Notes under the pieces: generated by a model
Database searches by the model: none
Seen by the model: only the letters and a program-made list of their open reading frames with translations
What the model was told of the DNA's origin: nothing
Assembly (NCBI RefSeq): GCF_000813425.1
Contig: NZ_JWIB01000035.1
Span: 1 to 62,541 of the forward strand
Length of the DNA: 62,541 bases
Direction: 5' to 3'
DNA from: Sporosarcina sp. ZBG7A
GTDB lineage: Bacteria > Bacillota > Bacilli > Bacillales_A > Planococcaceae
Shown here: one piece after another, positions 46,541-56,674 of the stretch
Layout of the letters: each line of letters opens with the position of its first letter
Position numbering within the stretch: the first letter of the stretch is position 1
Made by a program: the position numbers and the translations under genes

Positions 46541-47523
46541 TGGCGGTCATTTCATATATCGATGCAATTACTAGTGCTATGGCAGAAGAAATGGAACGTG
46601 ACGAAAACGTTTTCGTAATGGGAGAAGACGTTGGCCGTAAAGGTGGCGTTTTCAAAGCGACAACAGGCTTATACGATAAATACGGTGAATACCGTGCACT
46701 TGATACACCTCTTGCTGAATCCGCAATTGCTGGTGTTGCAATCGGTGCAGCGATGTATGGCATGCGCCCAATTGCTGAAATGCAGTTTGCAGATTTCATA
46801 ATGCCTGCTGTCAATCAGATCGTTTCGGAAGCGGCAAAAATCCGCTACCGTTCAAATAATGACTGGTCTTGTCCACTTGTTGTACGTGCACCATTCGGTG
46901 GTGGCGTTCACGGTGCTCTTTATCATTCACAATCTGTGGAATCGATGTTTGCAGGAACTCCTGGACTTAAAATTGTTATTCCATCCACTCCATACGATGC
47001 GAAAGGTCTTCTAAAAGCAGCAATTCGTGATGATGATCCAGTTTTGTTCTTTGAGCATAAACGTGCATATCGACTTATCAAAGGCGAAGTACCTGAAGAA
47101 GAATATACAATAGAAATCGGAAAAGCGGATGTGAAGCGTGAAGGCGAAGACATTACAATCATCACATATGGTCTTTGTGTCCACTTTGCGCTGCAAGCTG
47201 CAGAGCGTCTTGCTGAAGACGGAATTTCAGCACATATTCTCGATTTGAGAACGATTTACCCGTTGGATAAAGAAGCGATCATTGAAGCGGCTAAAAAGAC
47301 AGGTAAAGTTCTTCTTGTTACAGAAGATAACAAAGAAGGCAGCATCATGAGCGAAGTGGCAGCCATTATTTCTGAAAACTGCTTATTCGACCTAGACGCT
47401 CCGATTCAACGTCTCGCTGGACCGGATATACCTGCAATGCCGTACGCACCAACAATGGAGAAATTCTTTATGGTGAATCCGGATAAAGTAGAAAAAGCAG
47501 CGCGAGAGTTAGCTGAATTTTAA
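46540..47523 (+). CDS. bkdAB: Branched-chain alpha-keto acid dehydrogenase E1 beta
   Basis: A 327-residue transketolase-like subunit with VFVMGEDVGRKGGVFKATTGLYDKYG and PIAEMQFADFIMPAVNQIVSEAAKIRYRS. It forms the E1 heterotetramer with BkdAA. Its ATG shares one base with the bkdAA stop (TGATGG), so translation is coupled. Confidence 0.96.
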   Translation: MAVISYIDAITSAMAEEMERDENVFVMGEDVGRKGGVFKATTGLYDKYGEYRALDTPLAESAIAGVAIGAAMYGMRPIAEMQFADFIMPAVNQIVSEAAKIRYRSNNDWSCPLVVRAPFGGGVHGALYHSQSVESMFAGTPGLKIVIPSTPYDAKGLLKAAIRDDDPVLFFEHKRAYRLIKGEVPEEEYTIEIGKADVKREGEDITIITYGLCVHFALQAAERLAEDGISAHILDLRTIYPLDKEAIIEAAKKTGKVLLVTEDNKEGSIMSEVAAIISENCLFDLDAPIQRLAGPDIPAMPYAPTMEKFFMVNPDKVEKAARELAEF

Positions 47524-47544
47524 TAATGAACGGAGGGAAATCCA

Positions 47545-48855
47545 GTGGCAATTGAATCCATTAAAATGCCTCAACTCGGTGAGAGTGTAACTGAAGGTAC
47601 GATTGAAAAATGGCTCGTGAAGCCAGGTGATCACGTAGAAAAGTATGACTCACTTGCAGAAGTGAATACAGATAAAGTGACAGCTGAAGTACCTTCATCA
47701 TTCACAGGGACGATTAAAGAAATCCTTGTTCAAGAAGGTCAAACAGTTGCTGTAGGTGAAATCGTTTGTACCATTGAAACTGAAGGCGGAAGCAGCGAGT
47801 CTGCCCAACCGGAAGCAGCACCAGCCCAAAAAGAGCCAGCGAACGAAATGCCGGCAGAAGGTTCACAAAAACCAAAAAGTCCTGTGAAGAAAGAAAAGGG
47901 TGCTGCTGCAGGTCGTTACTCACCAGCTGTTCTTCGTCTTTCCCAAGATCATAATATCAACCTAGCAGATGTCGATGGTTCCGGACGCGATGGACGGATT
48001 ACACGTAAAGACATCCAAGCAATCATTGATAGTGGTGAAAAGCCACAACCGAAATCAGCTGTTGAGGCACCAGCTTCAGCTCAGCAATCCGCGCCAGTAG
48101 CGCCTGCTTCAAGTGCACCTGCACAAAGTGCAACCAATGTACCTGTTGCAGCAGGTGATATTGAAATTCCTGTTACTGGAGTACGCCGAGCAATCGCAAA
48201 CAACATGCTGAAGTCTAAACACGAAGCACCGCATGCGTGGACAATGATCGAAGTTGACGTAACAGAAATGGTGAAATACCGCGATTCATTGAAAGCAGAA
48301 TTCAAGCAAAAAGAAGGCTTCAATTTAACGTACTTCGCATTTTTCGTCAAAGCAGTTTCTCAAGCATTAAAAGAATTCCCGATGATGAATTCAATGTGGG
48401 CTGGCGACAAAATCGTGCAGAAAAAAGACATCAACATTTCGATTGCTGTAGCAACTGATGAGGCATTGTATGTCCCAGTAATCCAGCAAGCGGATGAGAA
48501 AACAATTAAAGGCATAGGCCGTGAAATTACAGAGCTTGCTGGGAAAGTTCGTTCCGGCAAACTGAAATCACAGGAAATGCAAGGCGGTACGTTTACTGTA
48601 AATAACACGGGATCATTCGGTTCTGTTCAGTCAATGGGAATCATTAATCACCCGCAAGCAGCAATTCTGCAAGTGGAATCGATTGTCAAACGTCCAGTTG
48701 TTATGGACAATGGCATGATCGGCGTTCGGGATATGGTTAACCTTTGTCTGTCATTAGACCACCGTGTATTAGACGGCCTCGTAGCAGGTCATTTCCTAGC
48801 ACGTGTCAAGGAAATACTAGAAAACGTATCACCAGAAACAACATCTGTCTACTAA
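47545..48855 (+). CDS. bkdB: Branched-chain alpha-keto acid dehydrogenase E2 (lipoamide acyltransferase)
   Basis: A 436-residue core subunit. A lipoyl domain (1-78) with lipoyl-lysine K44 in VNTDKVTAE, an Ala/Pro-rich linker, a peripheral subunit-binding domain (about 127-162; RYSPAVLRLSQDHNI) and a catalytic domain ending in LSLDHRVLDG with the active His are present. It starts with GTG after CGGAGGG. It ends the bkd operon and depends on lipoate, made via LipM at 14.8 kb. Confidence 0.96.
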   Translation: MAIESIKMPQLGESVTEGTIEKWLVKPGDHVEKYDSLAEVNTDKVTAEVPSSFTGTIKEILVQEGQTVAVGEIVCTIETEGGSSESAQPEAAPAQKEPANEMPAEGSQKPKSPVKKEKGAAAGRYSPAVLRLSQDHNINLADVDGSGRDGRITRKDIQAIIDSGEKPQPKSAVEAPASAQQSAPVAPASSAPAQSATNVPVAAGDIEIPVTGVRRAIANNMLKSKHEAPHAWTMIEVDVTEMVKYRDSLKAEFKQKEGFNLTYFAFFVKAVSQALKEFPMMNSMWAGDKIVQKKDINISIAVATDEALYVPVIQQADEKTIKGIGREITELAGKVRSGKLKSQEMQGGTFTVNNTGSFGSVQSMGIINHPQAAILQVESIVKRPVVMDNGMIGVRDMVNLCLSLDHRVLDGLVAGHFLARVKEILENVSPETTSVY

Positions 48856-48867
48856 GTTAGACACACC

Positions 48868-48910
48868 AACCCCCTCGGCCATATTTAGAATGGACGTGGG
48901 GGTTGTCTTT
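48868..48910 (+). terminator. Terminator after the bkd operon
   Basis: AACCCCC (48868-48874) pairs with GGGGGTT (48898-48904), with a further small stem in the loop, followed by GTCTTTT. Confidence 0.7.
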
Positions 48911-48937
48911 TCAAGAAGGATCCATTTCAGGTACACT
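48909..48937 (+). promoter_or_regulatory. Sigma-A promoter of mutAB-meaB
   Basis: TTTCAA (48909-48914), 17-base spacer, TACACT (48932-48937), about 34 bases before mutA. No cobalamin riboswitch fits in the short leader. Confidence 0.5.
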
Positions 48938-48970
48938 ATGAGGTAACAGTTATACAGGGAGGGATTTTAA

Positions 48971-50641
48971 ATGAGCAACTCTGACATACATAACATGATG
49001 CAACAACGATTTGAACTTCCGGATTGGAACGAATGGGAAGAAGTAGCGGATCGGTCATTGAAAGGGAAGACAGTAGACTCCCTTAAAACAACGACAGCAG
49101 AAGGTATCACACTTAATCCGCTGTATACAGCAACCGTCGATCCAAATAAAAATATACGTCCTAGTCAACGGAAGTGGATTAGTGCGCAACCGACAGCTGG
49201 AAGTACAGGCTCTGAGTGGATTGCTTCGATGTCTGAAAGTCTTGAAAAGGGAAATGAAGCGATCTATATTGATGGAAGAACATCGATTGAATGGAACGAT
49301 GCTTCTTTACATGCACTTGCCAGATTAATGAAAAACCATCCTATTGCCTTTATACACATTGAATCTCAAGATCGTTTGCTTGAAGTATTTGAGATGATTT
49401 CCTCTGAAGAACGCGAAAAAGTGACAGGTCTATTGCTGACTGCTGAATTTGACTTACCTTCAGGATATGAAAAAATCAGGTCACTCGGTATCGATTTGGA
49501 ACCACTTCATATGAATGGGGCAGATAGTGTCACTGAGCTTGCAATCGCATTATCAGAAGCAACGGATCTCGCAACGCAAGCGGCTTCATTTGATCAATTT
49601 AAGAAAAATGTCTTTTTTAGATTTCCTGCAGACACTCATTTCTTTATGGAAATCGCAAAATTTAGAGCGTTCCGTACTTTATGGCAATTATTCAGTAGTG
49701 CATACGATGAAAACGAGTTAAGTCCTGTTCCTTTAATTGGAGTAACTTCGCTGCGATCGTTCTCAAAAATAGATCCTTATGTGAACTTGCTAAGAGCAGG
49801 AAATAGCGCTTTTTCCGCAGTGTTAGGTGGGGCGGACTGGCTAACGGTCTACCCTTATAACGAGTTGACGGGAAATACGGCACAGTCACTCCGATACGCT
49901 AGGAATGTACAACTCATTATCCGAGAAGAAACGCATGCAGACAAAGTCATCGATCCTGGCGGCGGCTCGTACTTCATCGAACAACTAACAGAAGAACTAG
50001 TTCATAACGCTTGGGAACTGTTCCTAGAGATTGAGGAAAACGGCGGCAAAGATGTCTACCTGCAATCCGGTAAATTACAACAGCTTGCAGATGAACGAAA
50101 AGCTAATGCCGCAACTGGAGTTACTTCTTTGATAGGAACCAGTGTTTATGCAGATCCTGAGAATCATAATTTAGCTGAAAACGCTTTTAGAATCGAGACA
50201 TCACGTCCGGCATATCCATTTGAGGAGCTGCGTAAAAAAGCAGCTGAACATCCGATTGATATTCGACTGCTCGTATTCGGCAGCTTAAAATCGTACAAAC
50301 CCCGGGCCGATTTTGCAACAGGGTTTCTAGCAACAGGTGGGTTAACTGCCCAACATAGTCCAGCGTTTCCTGATGCCGCCTCAGCCATTGAGTGGCTGAA
50401 ACTGGAGAAACCAGACTATGCAATCGTGTGTGCTGCTCCAGATATGACGGAACAGGTTGCTGCAGAACTAATTGCAAATAAGCCTCAAAGTCTTCTATTG
50501 GATGTTGCAGGGCGTGTGAGTGAAGAGTTAACGGACGGATGGCTGGCAAGCGGACTAGATGGATTTGTATACAACGGACAAGATCGTATTGGGAAGCTTA
50601 CTCAAATCCTCAATCGTTTCAAGGGAGGCGCAGAAGCATGA
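48971..50641 (+). CDS. mutA: Methylmalonyl-CoA mutase small subunit
   Basis: A 556-residue mutase subunit homologous to the catalytic one (for example [23 protein letters not shown] and [16 protein letters not shown]) but lacking the DxHxxG cobalamin motif, as usual for the small subunit. It forms the heterodimer with MutB that interconverts methylmalonyl-CoA and succinyl-CoA. GGGAGGG precedes the start, and its stop overlaps mutB. Confidence 0.93.
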   Translation: MSNSDIHNMMQQRFELPDWNEWEEVADRSLKGKTVDSLKTTTAEGITLNPLYTATVDPNKNIRPSQRKWISAQPTAGSTGSEWIASMSESLEKGNEAIYIDGRTSIEWNDASLHALARLMKNHPIAFIHIESQDRLLEVFEMISSEEREKVTGLLLTAEFDLPSGYEKIRSLGIDLEPLHMNGADSVTELAIALSEATDLATQAASFDQFKKNVFFRFPADTHFFMEIAKFRAFRTLWQLFSSAYDENELSPVPLIGVTSLRSFSKIDPYVNLLRAGNSAFSAVLGGADWLTVYPYNELTGNTAQSLRYARNVQLIIREETHADKVIDPGGGSYFIEQLTEELVHNAWELFLEIEENGGKDVYLQSGKLQQLADERKANAATGVTSLIGTSVYADPENHNLAENAFRIETSRPAYPFEELRKKAAEHPIDIRLLVFGSLKSYKPRADFATGFLATGGLTAQHSPAFPDAASAIEWLKLEKPDYAIVCAAPDMTEQVAAELIANKPQSLLLDVAGRVSEELTDGWLASGLDGFVYNGQDRIGKLTQILNRFKGGAEA

Positions 50642-52797
50642 AGAAGCCTGATTTTAGCAAAGTGGATATTAACCAAGTGACTCAGAAATTGACATCTGGT
50701 CAGAACGAAGTGACGGAATCATTTCTAACAAATGAAGGAATTCAAGTTAAGCCGTTCTATACTTCCGAGGATAGTAAAGGACTCGATCACTTAGGGGACT
50801 TTCCGGGAATAGCACCAAATACAAGAGGTCCATATCCGACTATGTATGTCGCTCGTCCATGGACCGTCCGTCAATATGCCGGGTTTTCAACTGCTGAAGA
50901 AAGTAATGCATTTTACCGAAGGAATCTCGCGATGGGGCAAAAAGGGTTATCAGTAGCATTCGATTTGGCGACACATCGAGGCTACGATTCAGATCATCCG
51001 CGTGTAACGGGCGATGTAGGAAAAGCAGGGGTTGCAATCGATTCAGTTGAAGATATGAAAATCTTATTCGATGGCATCCCTCTTGATCAGATGTCCGTTT
51101 CGATGACGATGAACGGTGCCGTATTGCCAATTATGGCATTCTACATTGTCGCTGCGGAAGAACAAGGGGTTTCTCCTGAGCAACTTGCTGGTACGATTCA
51201 AAATGACATTTTAAAAGAATACATGGTGAGGAATACGTATATATTCCCTCCAGAAATGTCGATGCGCATTATTGCTGACATTTTTGACTATACATCAAAG
51301 AATATGCCGAAGTTCAACTCTATTTCGATTTCTGGTTATCATATGCAAGAAGCTGGTGCAACGGCGGATATTGAACTGGCATATACACTTGCTGACGGTT
51401 TGGAATATGTACGAACAGGATTAAAAGCTGGAATAGACATCGACTCATTTGCTCCGCGATTGTCGTTCTTCTGGGCGATTGGCATGAATTATTTCATGGA
51501 AATTGCCAAGATGCGTGCAGCACGTATTATTTGGGCGAAAATGATGAAAACGTTCGAACCAAAGAACTCGAAATCTTTAGCGTTAAGAACCCACTCACAG
51601 ACATCAGGCTGGAGTTTGACTGAACAAGATCCCTTCAACAATGTAACACGCACATTAATTGAAGCGAATGCGGCTGCAATGGGACATACCCAATCGTTGC
51701 ACACGAACGCTTTAGATGAAGCGATTGCACTGCCTACGGATTTCTCTGCACGAATTGCGAGGAATACACAGTTGTTCTTGCAAGAAGAAACGATGATGAC
51801 GAAAACAATCGACCCATGGGGTGGCTCTTATTATGTGGAGTCGCTTACGAATGAACTCGTTGAAAAAGCTTGGGAATTAATCGAAGAAATTGAAGAATTG
51901 GGTGGAATGGCGAAAGCGATTGAAACTGGTCTTCCGAAGATGAAAATTGAAGAAGCAGCTGCTAAGCGACAAGCGAAAATCGATTCGAAAAGTGAAACGA
52001 TTGTCGGTGTGAACAAATATCGCTTAGATCAGGAAGAACCGATTGATATTTTAGATATCGATAATACGTTAGTACGTCAAAAGCAAATTGACCGTATCCA
52101 TCGCATGAAAGAAGAGCGGGACGATATGTTAGTTGCACAAGCTCTTACTGAACTTACTCAGAGTGCCAAAGAAGGATCAGGTAACTTACTGGCGCTCGCT
52201 GTGAACGCAGCGAGATTGCGTGCCTCAATAGGGGAGATTTCAGATGCGATCGAAGAGGTTTCGGGTAGACATAAAGCTGTTATCCGTTCTGTGAGTGGTG
52301 TGTACAGTCAAAATTTCTCGAACTCAGAAGAAATTGATGAAGTGAAATCGATGACAGATGAATTTCTTGAAAACGAAGGCCGTCGTCCGAGGATACTAGT
52401 CGCCAAAATGGGGCAAGACGGTCATGACCGCGGTGCGAAAGTCATCGCATCTTCGTTTGCGGATCTAGGTTTCGATGTAGACATAGGACCACTTTTCCAA
52501 ACACCGGAAGAAACAGCGTTGCAAGCAGCGGAAAATGATGTCCATGTCATTGGTGTAAGTTCGCTTGCAGCAGGACACAAAACACTCGTTCCAGCATTAC
52601 GGGCAGAATTAGCGAAAATAGGTAGACCAGATATCTTAGTAATTGTTGGTGGGGTCATTCCTGCCCAAGACTATGAATTCCTTCGGGAGAATGGTGCAGC
52701 AGCGATATTCGGGCCTGGTACCGTCATTCCAGTAGCTGCTCAAAAAGTAATTGAAGAGATCTATCGCCAACTAGGTTATGAGGAAGTGATGGAGTGA
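50638..52797 (+). CDS. mutB: Methylmalonyl-CoA mutase large (catalytic) subunit
   Basis: A 719-residue adenosylcobalamin enzyme. The TIM-barrel N-terminal part contains [28 protein letters not shown], and the C-terminal B12 domain has [16 protein letters not shown] with the cobalt-ligating His (about residue 600). ATG at 50638 follows AAGGGAGG and overlaps mutA by 4 bases; the frame is open further upstream inside mutA. Confidence 0.96.
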   Translation: MKKPDFSKVDINQVTQKLTSGQNEVTESFLTNEGIQVKPFYTSEDSKGLDHLGDFPGIAPNTRGPYPTMYVARPWTVRQYAGFSTAEESNAFYRRNLAMGQKGLSVAFDLATHRGYDSDHPRVTGDVGKAGVAIDSVEDMKILFDGIPLDQMSVSMTMNGAVLPIMAFYIVAAEEQGVSPEQLAGTIQNDILKEYMVRNTYIFPPEMSMRIIADIFDYTSKNMPKFNSISISGYHMQEAGATADIELAYTLADGLEYVRTGLKAGIDIDSFAPRLSFFWAIGMNYFMEIAKMRAARIIWAKMMKTFEPKNSKSLALRTHSQTSGWSLTEQDPFNNVTRTLIEANAAAMGHTQSLHTNALDEAIALPTDFSARIARNTQLFLQEETMMTKTIDPWGGSYYVESLTNELVEKAWELIEEIEELGGMAKAIETGLPKMKIEEAAAKRQAKIDSKSETIVGVNKYRLDQEEPIDILDIDNTLVRQKQIDRIHRMKEERDDMLVAQALTELTQSAKEGSGNLLALAVNAARLRASIGEISDAIEEVSGRHKAVIRSVSGVYSQNFSNSEEIDEVKSMTDEFLENEGRRPRILVAKMGQDGHDRGAKVIASSFADLGFDVDIGPLFQTPEETALQAAENDVHVIGVSSLAAGHKTLVPALRAELAKIGRPDILVIVGGVIPAQDYEFLRENGAAAIFGPGTVIPVAAQKVIEEIYRQLGYEEVME

Positions 52798-53888
52798 ACC
52801 GACGTGATGAGGACGTGCGGGAGGAAACCGCGCTCAACGTTATGGAAGGTCTGCATTCGTCCCATGATGGCATGAAGTCTGTAAAAAGAAGAAAGTTTAA
52901 ACGAAACAAATCGCCGATTGATATTACTGAGCTTTCGCAAGGAATTGCTGAGGGCTCTCGGCTTAGTCTAGCAAAAGGAATTACTCTTCTTGAAAGTATC
53001 GCCATCCATGACAAACCGGCTGGTCAAGAATTGCTTCGTACGTTGTTGCCCAAAACCGGAAATAGCATCCGAATCGGAATTACTGGAGTCCCTGGAGCGG
53101 GGAAAAGTACTTTTATCGAAGCATTCGGACTCATGCTGACGAAGGCGGGTCATAAAGTAGCCGTTCTCGCGGTCGACCCAAGTTCTTCCATTACGGGTGG
53201 AAGTATTCTGGGTGACAAAACGAGGATGGAACTGCTGGCACGTGATCCTCAAGCCTTCATTCGACCGTCCCCTACAGCTGGAACGCTCGGTGGGGTCCAT
53301 CGTAAAACACGTGAAACGATGTTGCTTTGTGAAGCAGCAGGCTATGATGTCATTCTGGTAGAAACTGTGGGCGTTGGTCAATCCGAAACTGCGGTACGCG
53401 AAATGACGGATTTCTTCTTACTGCTTGCGTTAACAGGTGCGGGGGATGAACTGCAAGGGATGAAAAAAGGAATTATGGAGCTTGCAGATGGCATCATTGT
53501 CCATAAAGCGGATGGAGAAAACGAAAGACTTGCAAAGAAAACGGTGCGGGAATATCGTCAGCTAGCTCATTTCCTTCAACCTGCTTCTCCTGGGTGGACA
53601 ACACGCGCATTACCGGTATCCTCCATAAAGGAAACAGGGCTGTCCGCAACATGGGAGATGATTCAAGAGTTTAGAGTTGTGATGGAGCGGTCAAACTATT
53701 GGACAGAAAGACGGCAATCTCAAACGCGCAGCTGGTTTTACTCGATGATCAATGATCACTTGATCGATTCGTTCTACGGTGAACCAGGTCGCAAGCAGCA
53801 AGTTTCAGAGCTGGAAGGAAGGCTATTGAGCGATCAGATAACCGTTGCTGGAGCCGTTAAGCAACTATTTGATAAGGAAAGCCGCTAA
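52794..53888 (+). CDS. meaB: Methylmalonyl-CoA mutase-associated GTPase MeaB
   Basis: A 364-residue G3E-type GTPase that loads and protects the mutase cofactor. The P-loop is GVPGAGKST (about 98-106), [19 protein letters not shown] is the family signature, and the basic specificity motif VHKADG is present. It starts with GTG overlapping mutB (GTGA). The first 40 residues are charged and poorly conserved. Confidence 0.94.
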   Translation: MNRRDEDVREETALNVMEGLHSSHDGMKSVKRRKFKRNKSPIDITELSQGIAEGSRLSLAKGITLLESIAIHDKPAGQELLRTLLPKTGNSIRIGITGVPGAGKSTFIEAFGLMLTKAGHKVAVLAVDPSSSITGGSILGDKTRMELLARDPQAFIRPSPTAGTLGGVHRKTRETMLLCEAAGYDVILVETVGVGQSETAVREMTDFFLLLALTGAGDELQGMKKGIMELADGIIVHKADGENERLAKKTVREYRQLAHFLQPASPGWTTRALPVSSIKETGLSATWEMIQEFRVVMERSNYWTERRQSQTRSWFYSMINDHLIDSFYGEPGRKQQVSELEGRLLSDQITVAGAVKQLFDKESR

Positions 53889-53935
53889 TTAATTACGCTG
53901 TCGTATTTGCATAAGTAAGCGAAATTGCTGAACAG

Positions 53936-53976
53936 TTTTCATCGCACTCGTAAACTGGTATGATAGTAGTATCATG
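53936..53976 (+). promoter_or_regulatory. Promoter of brxB with overlapping dyad
   Basis: TTTTCA (53936-53941), 17-base spacer, extended -10 TGG-TATGAT (53956-53964). The -10 forms half of a perfect dyad, ATGATA-GTAG-TATCAT (53960-53975), which could be an operator. Confidence 0.5.
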
Positions 53977-53996
53977 CACCAAAGGGGGACAACTAG

Positions 53997-54437
53997 ATGT
54001 CAATGGATTTTAATTTTTATATGGACGATATAACAGGCCAGGCTCGTGGAGAAATGGAAGCGGGTGGCTATGAGCAATTGAAAACAGCGGATGACGTTGA
54101 AAATGCATTCAAACGTGAAGGTACAACTCTTGTCATGGTTAACTCGGTATGTGGTTGTGCAGGCGGTATCGCACGTCCGGCAGCACTTCATGCAATCCAC
54201 TACGATAAGGCTCCTGATCACTTAGTAACTGTGTTTGCAGGACAAGACAAAGAAGCGACTGCGCAAGCACGTATGCACTTTGGAGATTATCATTTACCAT
54301 CTTCACCTTCATTCGTCTTGATGAAAAATGGAGAAATGGTTGCTGAAGTCGGACGTCATGAAATTGAAGGCCATGATCCAATGTCTGTTGTGACAAACTT
54401 GCAAGATCAGTTTGAACAGTATTGCGAAGAACTATAA
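53997..54437 (+). CDS. brxB: Bacilliredoxin BrxA/BrxB family protein
   Basis: A 146-residue thioredoxin-like protein with the CGC active site (C52-G-C54 in NSVCGCAGG), the hallmark of bacilliredoxins that remove bacillithiol from proteins after oxidative stress. The corresponding B. subtilis gene yqiW lies in the same region. AAAGGGGGAC precedes the start, and a strong terminator follows. Confidence 0.93.
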   Translation: MSMDFNFYMDDITGQARGEMEAGGYEQLKTADDVENAFKREGTTLVMVNSVCGCAGGIARPAALHAIHYDKAPDHLVTVFAGQDKEATAQARMHFGDYHLPSSPSFVLMKNGEMVAEVGRHEIEGHDPMSVVTNLQDQFEQYCEEL

Positions 54438-54441
54438 AAAA

Positions 54442-54474
54442 CAGGCCGGCATCAGTGTGACTGATGCCGGCCTG
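54442..54474 (+). terminator. Terminator after brxB
   Basis: A perfect 15-bp stem (54442-54456 with 54460-54474) with a 3-base loop, then CATTTT. It also lies behind the converging micropeptide gene. Confidence 0.82.
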
Positions 54475-54491
54475 CATTTTCATGTCTTCTA

Positions 54492-54587
54492 TTAAAATAA
54501 TGTACTGAGACCGAACAAGACAGTAGAAGCAACCATAGCAGCTATCATAATAATGACAATCGTTTTTTGAACTTTTTTATTGCTCAT
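54492..54587 (-). CDS. prli42: Stressosome-associated micropeptide Prli42
   Basis: A 31-residue ORF (MSNKKVQKTIVIIMIAAMVASTV...) with a basic N-terminus and a single membrane helix, matching the Prli42 micropeptide, which tethers the stressosome to the membrane in Listeria. An AAGGGG site lies 10 bases before the ATG. In other Bacillales the gene often lies beside brxB/yqiW, as here. It is easily missed because of its size. Confidence 0.85.
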   Translation of the reverse strand: MSNKKVQKTIVIIMIAAMVASTVLFGLSTLF

Positions 54588-54695
54588 GTGCAAAAACCCC
54601 TTAATTGGTTTGATACTTTTAGTTTAACAGAATCTGCACAATTCTCAACTGGTGGCGCATTATTTTAGGAGCAGGTACAATAGAATAGGGGTGGA

Positions 54696-55112
54696 ATGGT
54701 GGAAAAGGTTGACCATATCGGTATTGCGGTGAAAAGTCTTGACGAATCAATGGATTATTATATACATACACTTGGTTTGAAGTTGTTGGGCGTGGAAAAA
54801 GTCCCGCAACAGCATGTGACGGTAGCATTTTTAGATGCCGGTAATATCAAGCTTGAGTTGCTCGAGCCGATTGGTACTGAAGGAGCCATTGCAAGTTTCC
54901 TGGAAAAACGCGGTGAAGGAGTCCATCATATTGCATTCGGTGTGAGCAATATTCGTGAACGAATGGAAGAATTGAAGACCAACGGCGTCCGGTTACTTCA
55001 AGAGGAACCTAAAATAGGTGCAGGTGGAGCAGAAGTCGCATTCCTGCATCCAAAATCTTCGTTTGGAGTTCTTTATGAACTATGTGCCAAACGCTCATTG
55101 GGGGATGAGTAA
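54696..55112 (+). CDS. mce: Methylmalonyl-CoA epimerase
   Basis: A 138-residue vicinal-oxygen-chelate protein: VDHIGIAVKSLDESMDYY, IKLELLEP and GVHHIAFGV provide the metal-binding His and Glu residues of the epimerase family. It converts (2S)- to (2R)-methylmalonyl-CoA, linking the carboxyltransferase encoded next to the mutase encoded upstream. The binding site GGGGTGG is close to the start. Confidence 0.93.
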   Translation: MVEKVDHIGIAVKSLDESMDYYIHTLGLKLLGVEKVPQQHVTVAFLDAGNIKLELLEPIGTEGAIASFLEKRGEGVHHIAFGVSNIRERMEELKTNGVRLLQEEPKIGAGGAEVAFLHPKSSFGVLYELCAKRSLGDE

Positions 55113-55113
55113 G

Positions 55114-56661
55114 ATGGATATTTACGATAAAATTAACGAACTTTACGATAAGAAACGGAAGATAGAACTAGGTGGTGGCGATGAACGCATTGCCCGCCAA
55201 CATGAAAAAGGAAAACTAACTGCTCGGGAACGCATCGAATTACTCGTCGACAAAGGAACATTTGTTGAATTGAGTCCTTTTGTGGCTCATCGGACACGTG
55301 ACTTTGGGATGGACAAAATGGAAGGTCCAGGTGATGGAGTCGTGACGGGGTATGGCAAAGTGAATGGCCGTCCGATTTACTTATTCTCACAAGACTTTAC
55401 TGTTTTTGGTGGAGCACTTGGTGAAATGCATGCCATGAAAATTGCCAATGTCATGGATCTTGCAGCAAAGAACGGAGCACCTTTTATTGGACTAAATGAT
55501 TCAGGTGGCGCCCGTATTCAAGAGGGAGTTGTCTCTCTGGATGGTTATGGTGAGATTTTCTATCGCAACTCCATTTACTCAGGTGTGATTCCACAAATTT
55601 CGGTTATTCTAGGTCCATGTGCAGGCGGAGCCGTCTATTCACCAGCGATTACAGATTTCGTATTTATGACTGATGAAACAAGCCAAATGTTCATCACTGG
55701 ACCGAAAGTCATTGAAACCGTTACGGGTGAAAAGATTTCATCTGAAGACTTGGGTGGTTCCAAAGTGCATAATGCCATTAGCGGGAATGCCCACTTCCGA
55801 GGAGCCGATGAGCAGACAGTACTTCAAGAAGTACGTCGGTTACTGACGTATTTACCTCAAAACAATGAAGAAAAAACACCAATTCAACCTATAGCTGAAC
55901 AAGATGATTATCGTCCAGATTTAGCGGATATCGTGCCATTTGAAACAATCAGACCCTATGATGTTCGGAAAGTGATCGAGCAAATTGCGGATGCAGACTC
56001 ATTCATGGAAGTTCAAAAAGAGTTTGCGCGTAATGCCGTCGTCGGGTTTGCAAGAATCAAAGGAGAGGCCGTAGGGTTTGTCTGTAACCAGCCGAAAGTA
56101 ATGGCGGGTGGCTTAGATATCGATTCATCCGATAAAATCTCAAGATTCATACGTACGTGTGACTCGTTCAATATCCCACTGATTACGTTTGAAGATGTGA
56201 CTGGATTCTTCCCAGGAGTGAAACAAGAGCATGGCGGCATTATCCGTCATGGGGCAAAGATTTTGTACTCTTATTCGGAAGCGACAGTACCAAAGATCAC
56301 AGTGATTTTGCGTAAAGCATTTGGTGGTGCTTATGTTGCCCTCAATTCGAAAGCGATTGGTGCGGATCTCGTATTCGCTTGGCCGAATGCAGAAATTGCG
56401 GTAATGGGAGCAGAAGGTGCAGCGAACATAATCTTCGCACGAGATATTGCGGCTAGTGAAGACCCTGAAGCAACGCGAGCTGCTAAGATTGCAGAGTATC
56501 GGGATAAGTTTTCGAATCCATATGCAGCTGCAGCAAACGGAATGGTCGATGATGTCATTGACCCACGCGAAACGCGTATTAAACTTGTGCAAGCGCTAGA
56601 CATGATGAGAAATAAAAAAGAACAACGTCCTAAAAAGAAGCACGGCAATATGCCGTTATAA
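55114..56661 (+). CDS. Acyl-CoA (propionyl-CoA) carboxyltransferase beta subunit
   Basis: A 515-residue carboxyltransferase with two crotonase-like halves (about 1-260 and 270-515). The oxyanion loops GPCAGGAVYSPA and RKAFGGAYVALNSK are present. The family includes PccB, and MmdA of Na+-pumping decarboxylase; the location beside epimerase and mutase favours propionyl-CoA carboxylation. ATG at 55114 is 9 bases after GGGGG. No biotin carboxylase or carrier gene is adjacent; AccB/AccC at 22-24 kb or genes outside the window must supply it. It equals YqjD by position. Confidence 0.9.
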   Translation: MDIYDKINELYDKKRKIELGGGDERIARQHEKGKLTARERIELLVDKGTFVELSPFVAHRTRDFGMDKMEGPGDGVVTGYGKVNGRPIYLFSQDFTVFGGALGEMHAMKIANVMDLAAKNGAPFIGLNDSGGARIQEGVVSLDGYGEIFYRNSIYSGVIPQISVILGPCAGGAVYSPAITDFVFMTDETSQMFITGPKVIETVTGEKISSEDLGGSKVHNAISGNAHFRGADEQTVLQEVRRLLTYLPQNNEEKTPIQPIAEQDDYRPDLADIVPFETIRPYDVRKVIEQIADADSFMEVQKEFARNAVVGFARIKGEAVGFVCNQPKVMAGGLDIDSSDKISRFIRTCDSFNIPLITFEDVTGFFPGVKQEHGGIIRHGAKILYSYSEATVPKITVILRKAFGGAYVALNSKAIGADLVFAWPNAEIAVMGAEGAANIIFARDIAASEDPEATRAAKIAEYRDKFSNPYAAAANGMVDDVIDPRETRIKLVQALDMMRNKKEQRPKKKHGNMPL

Positions 56662-56674
56662 GAGGAGAGATTCC

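Noticed and set aside
48938..48970. Cobalamin riboswitch before mutA
   Set aside because: The leader is too short and holds no B12-box-like sequence.
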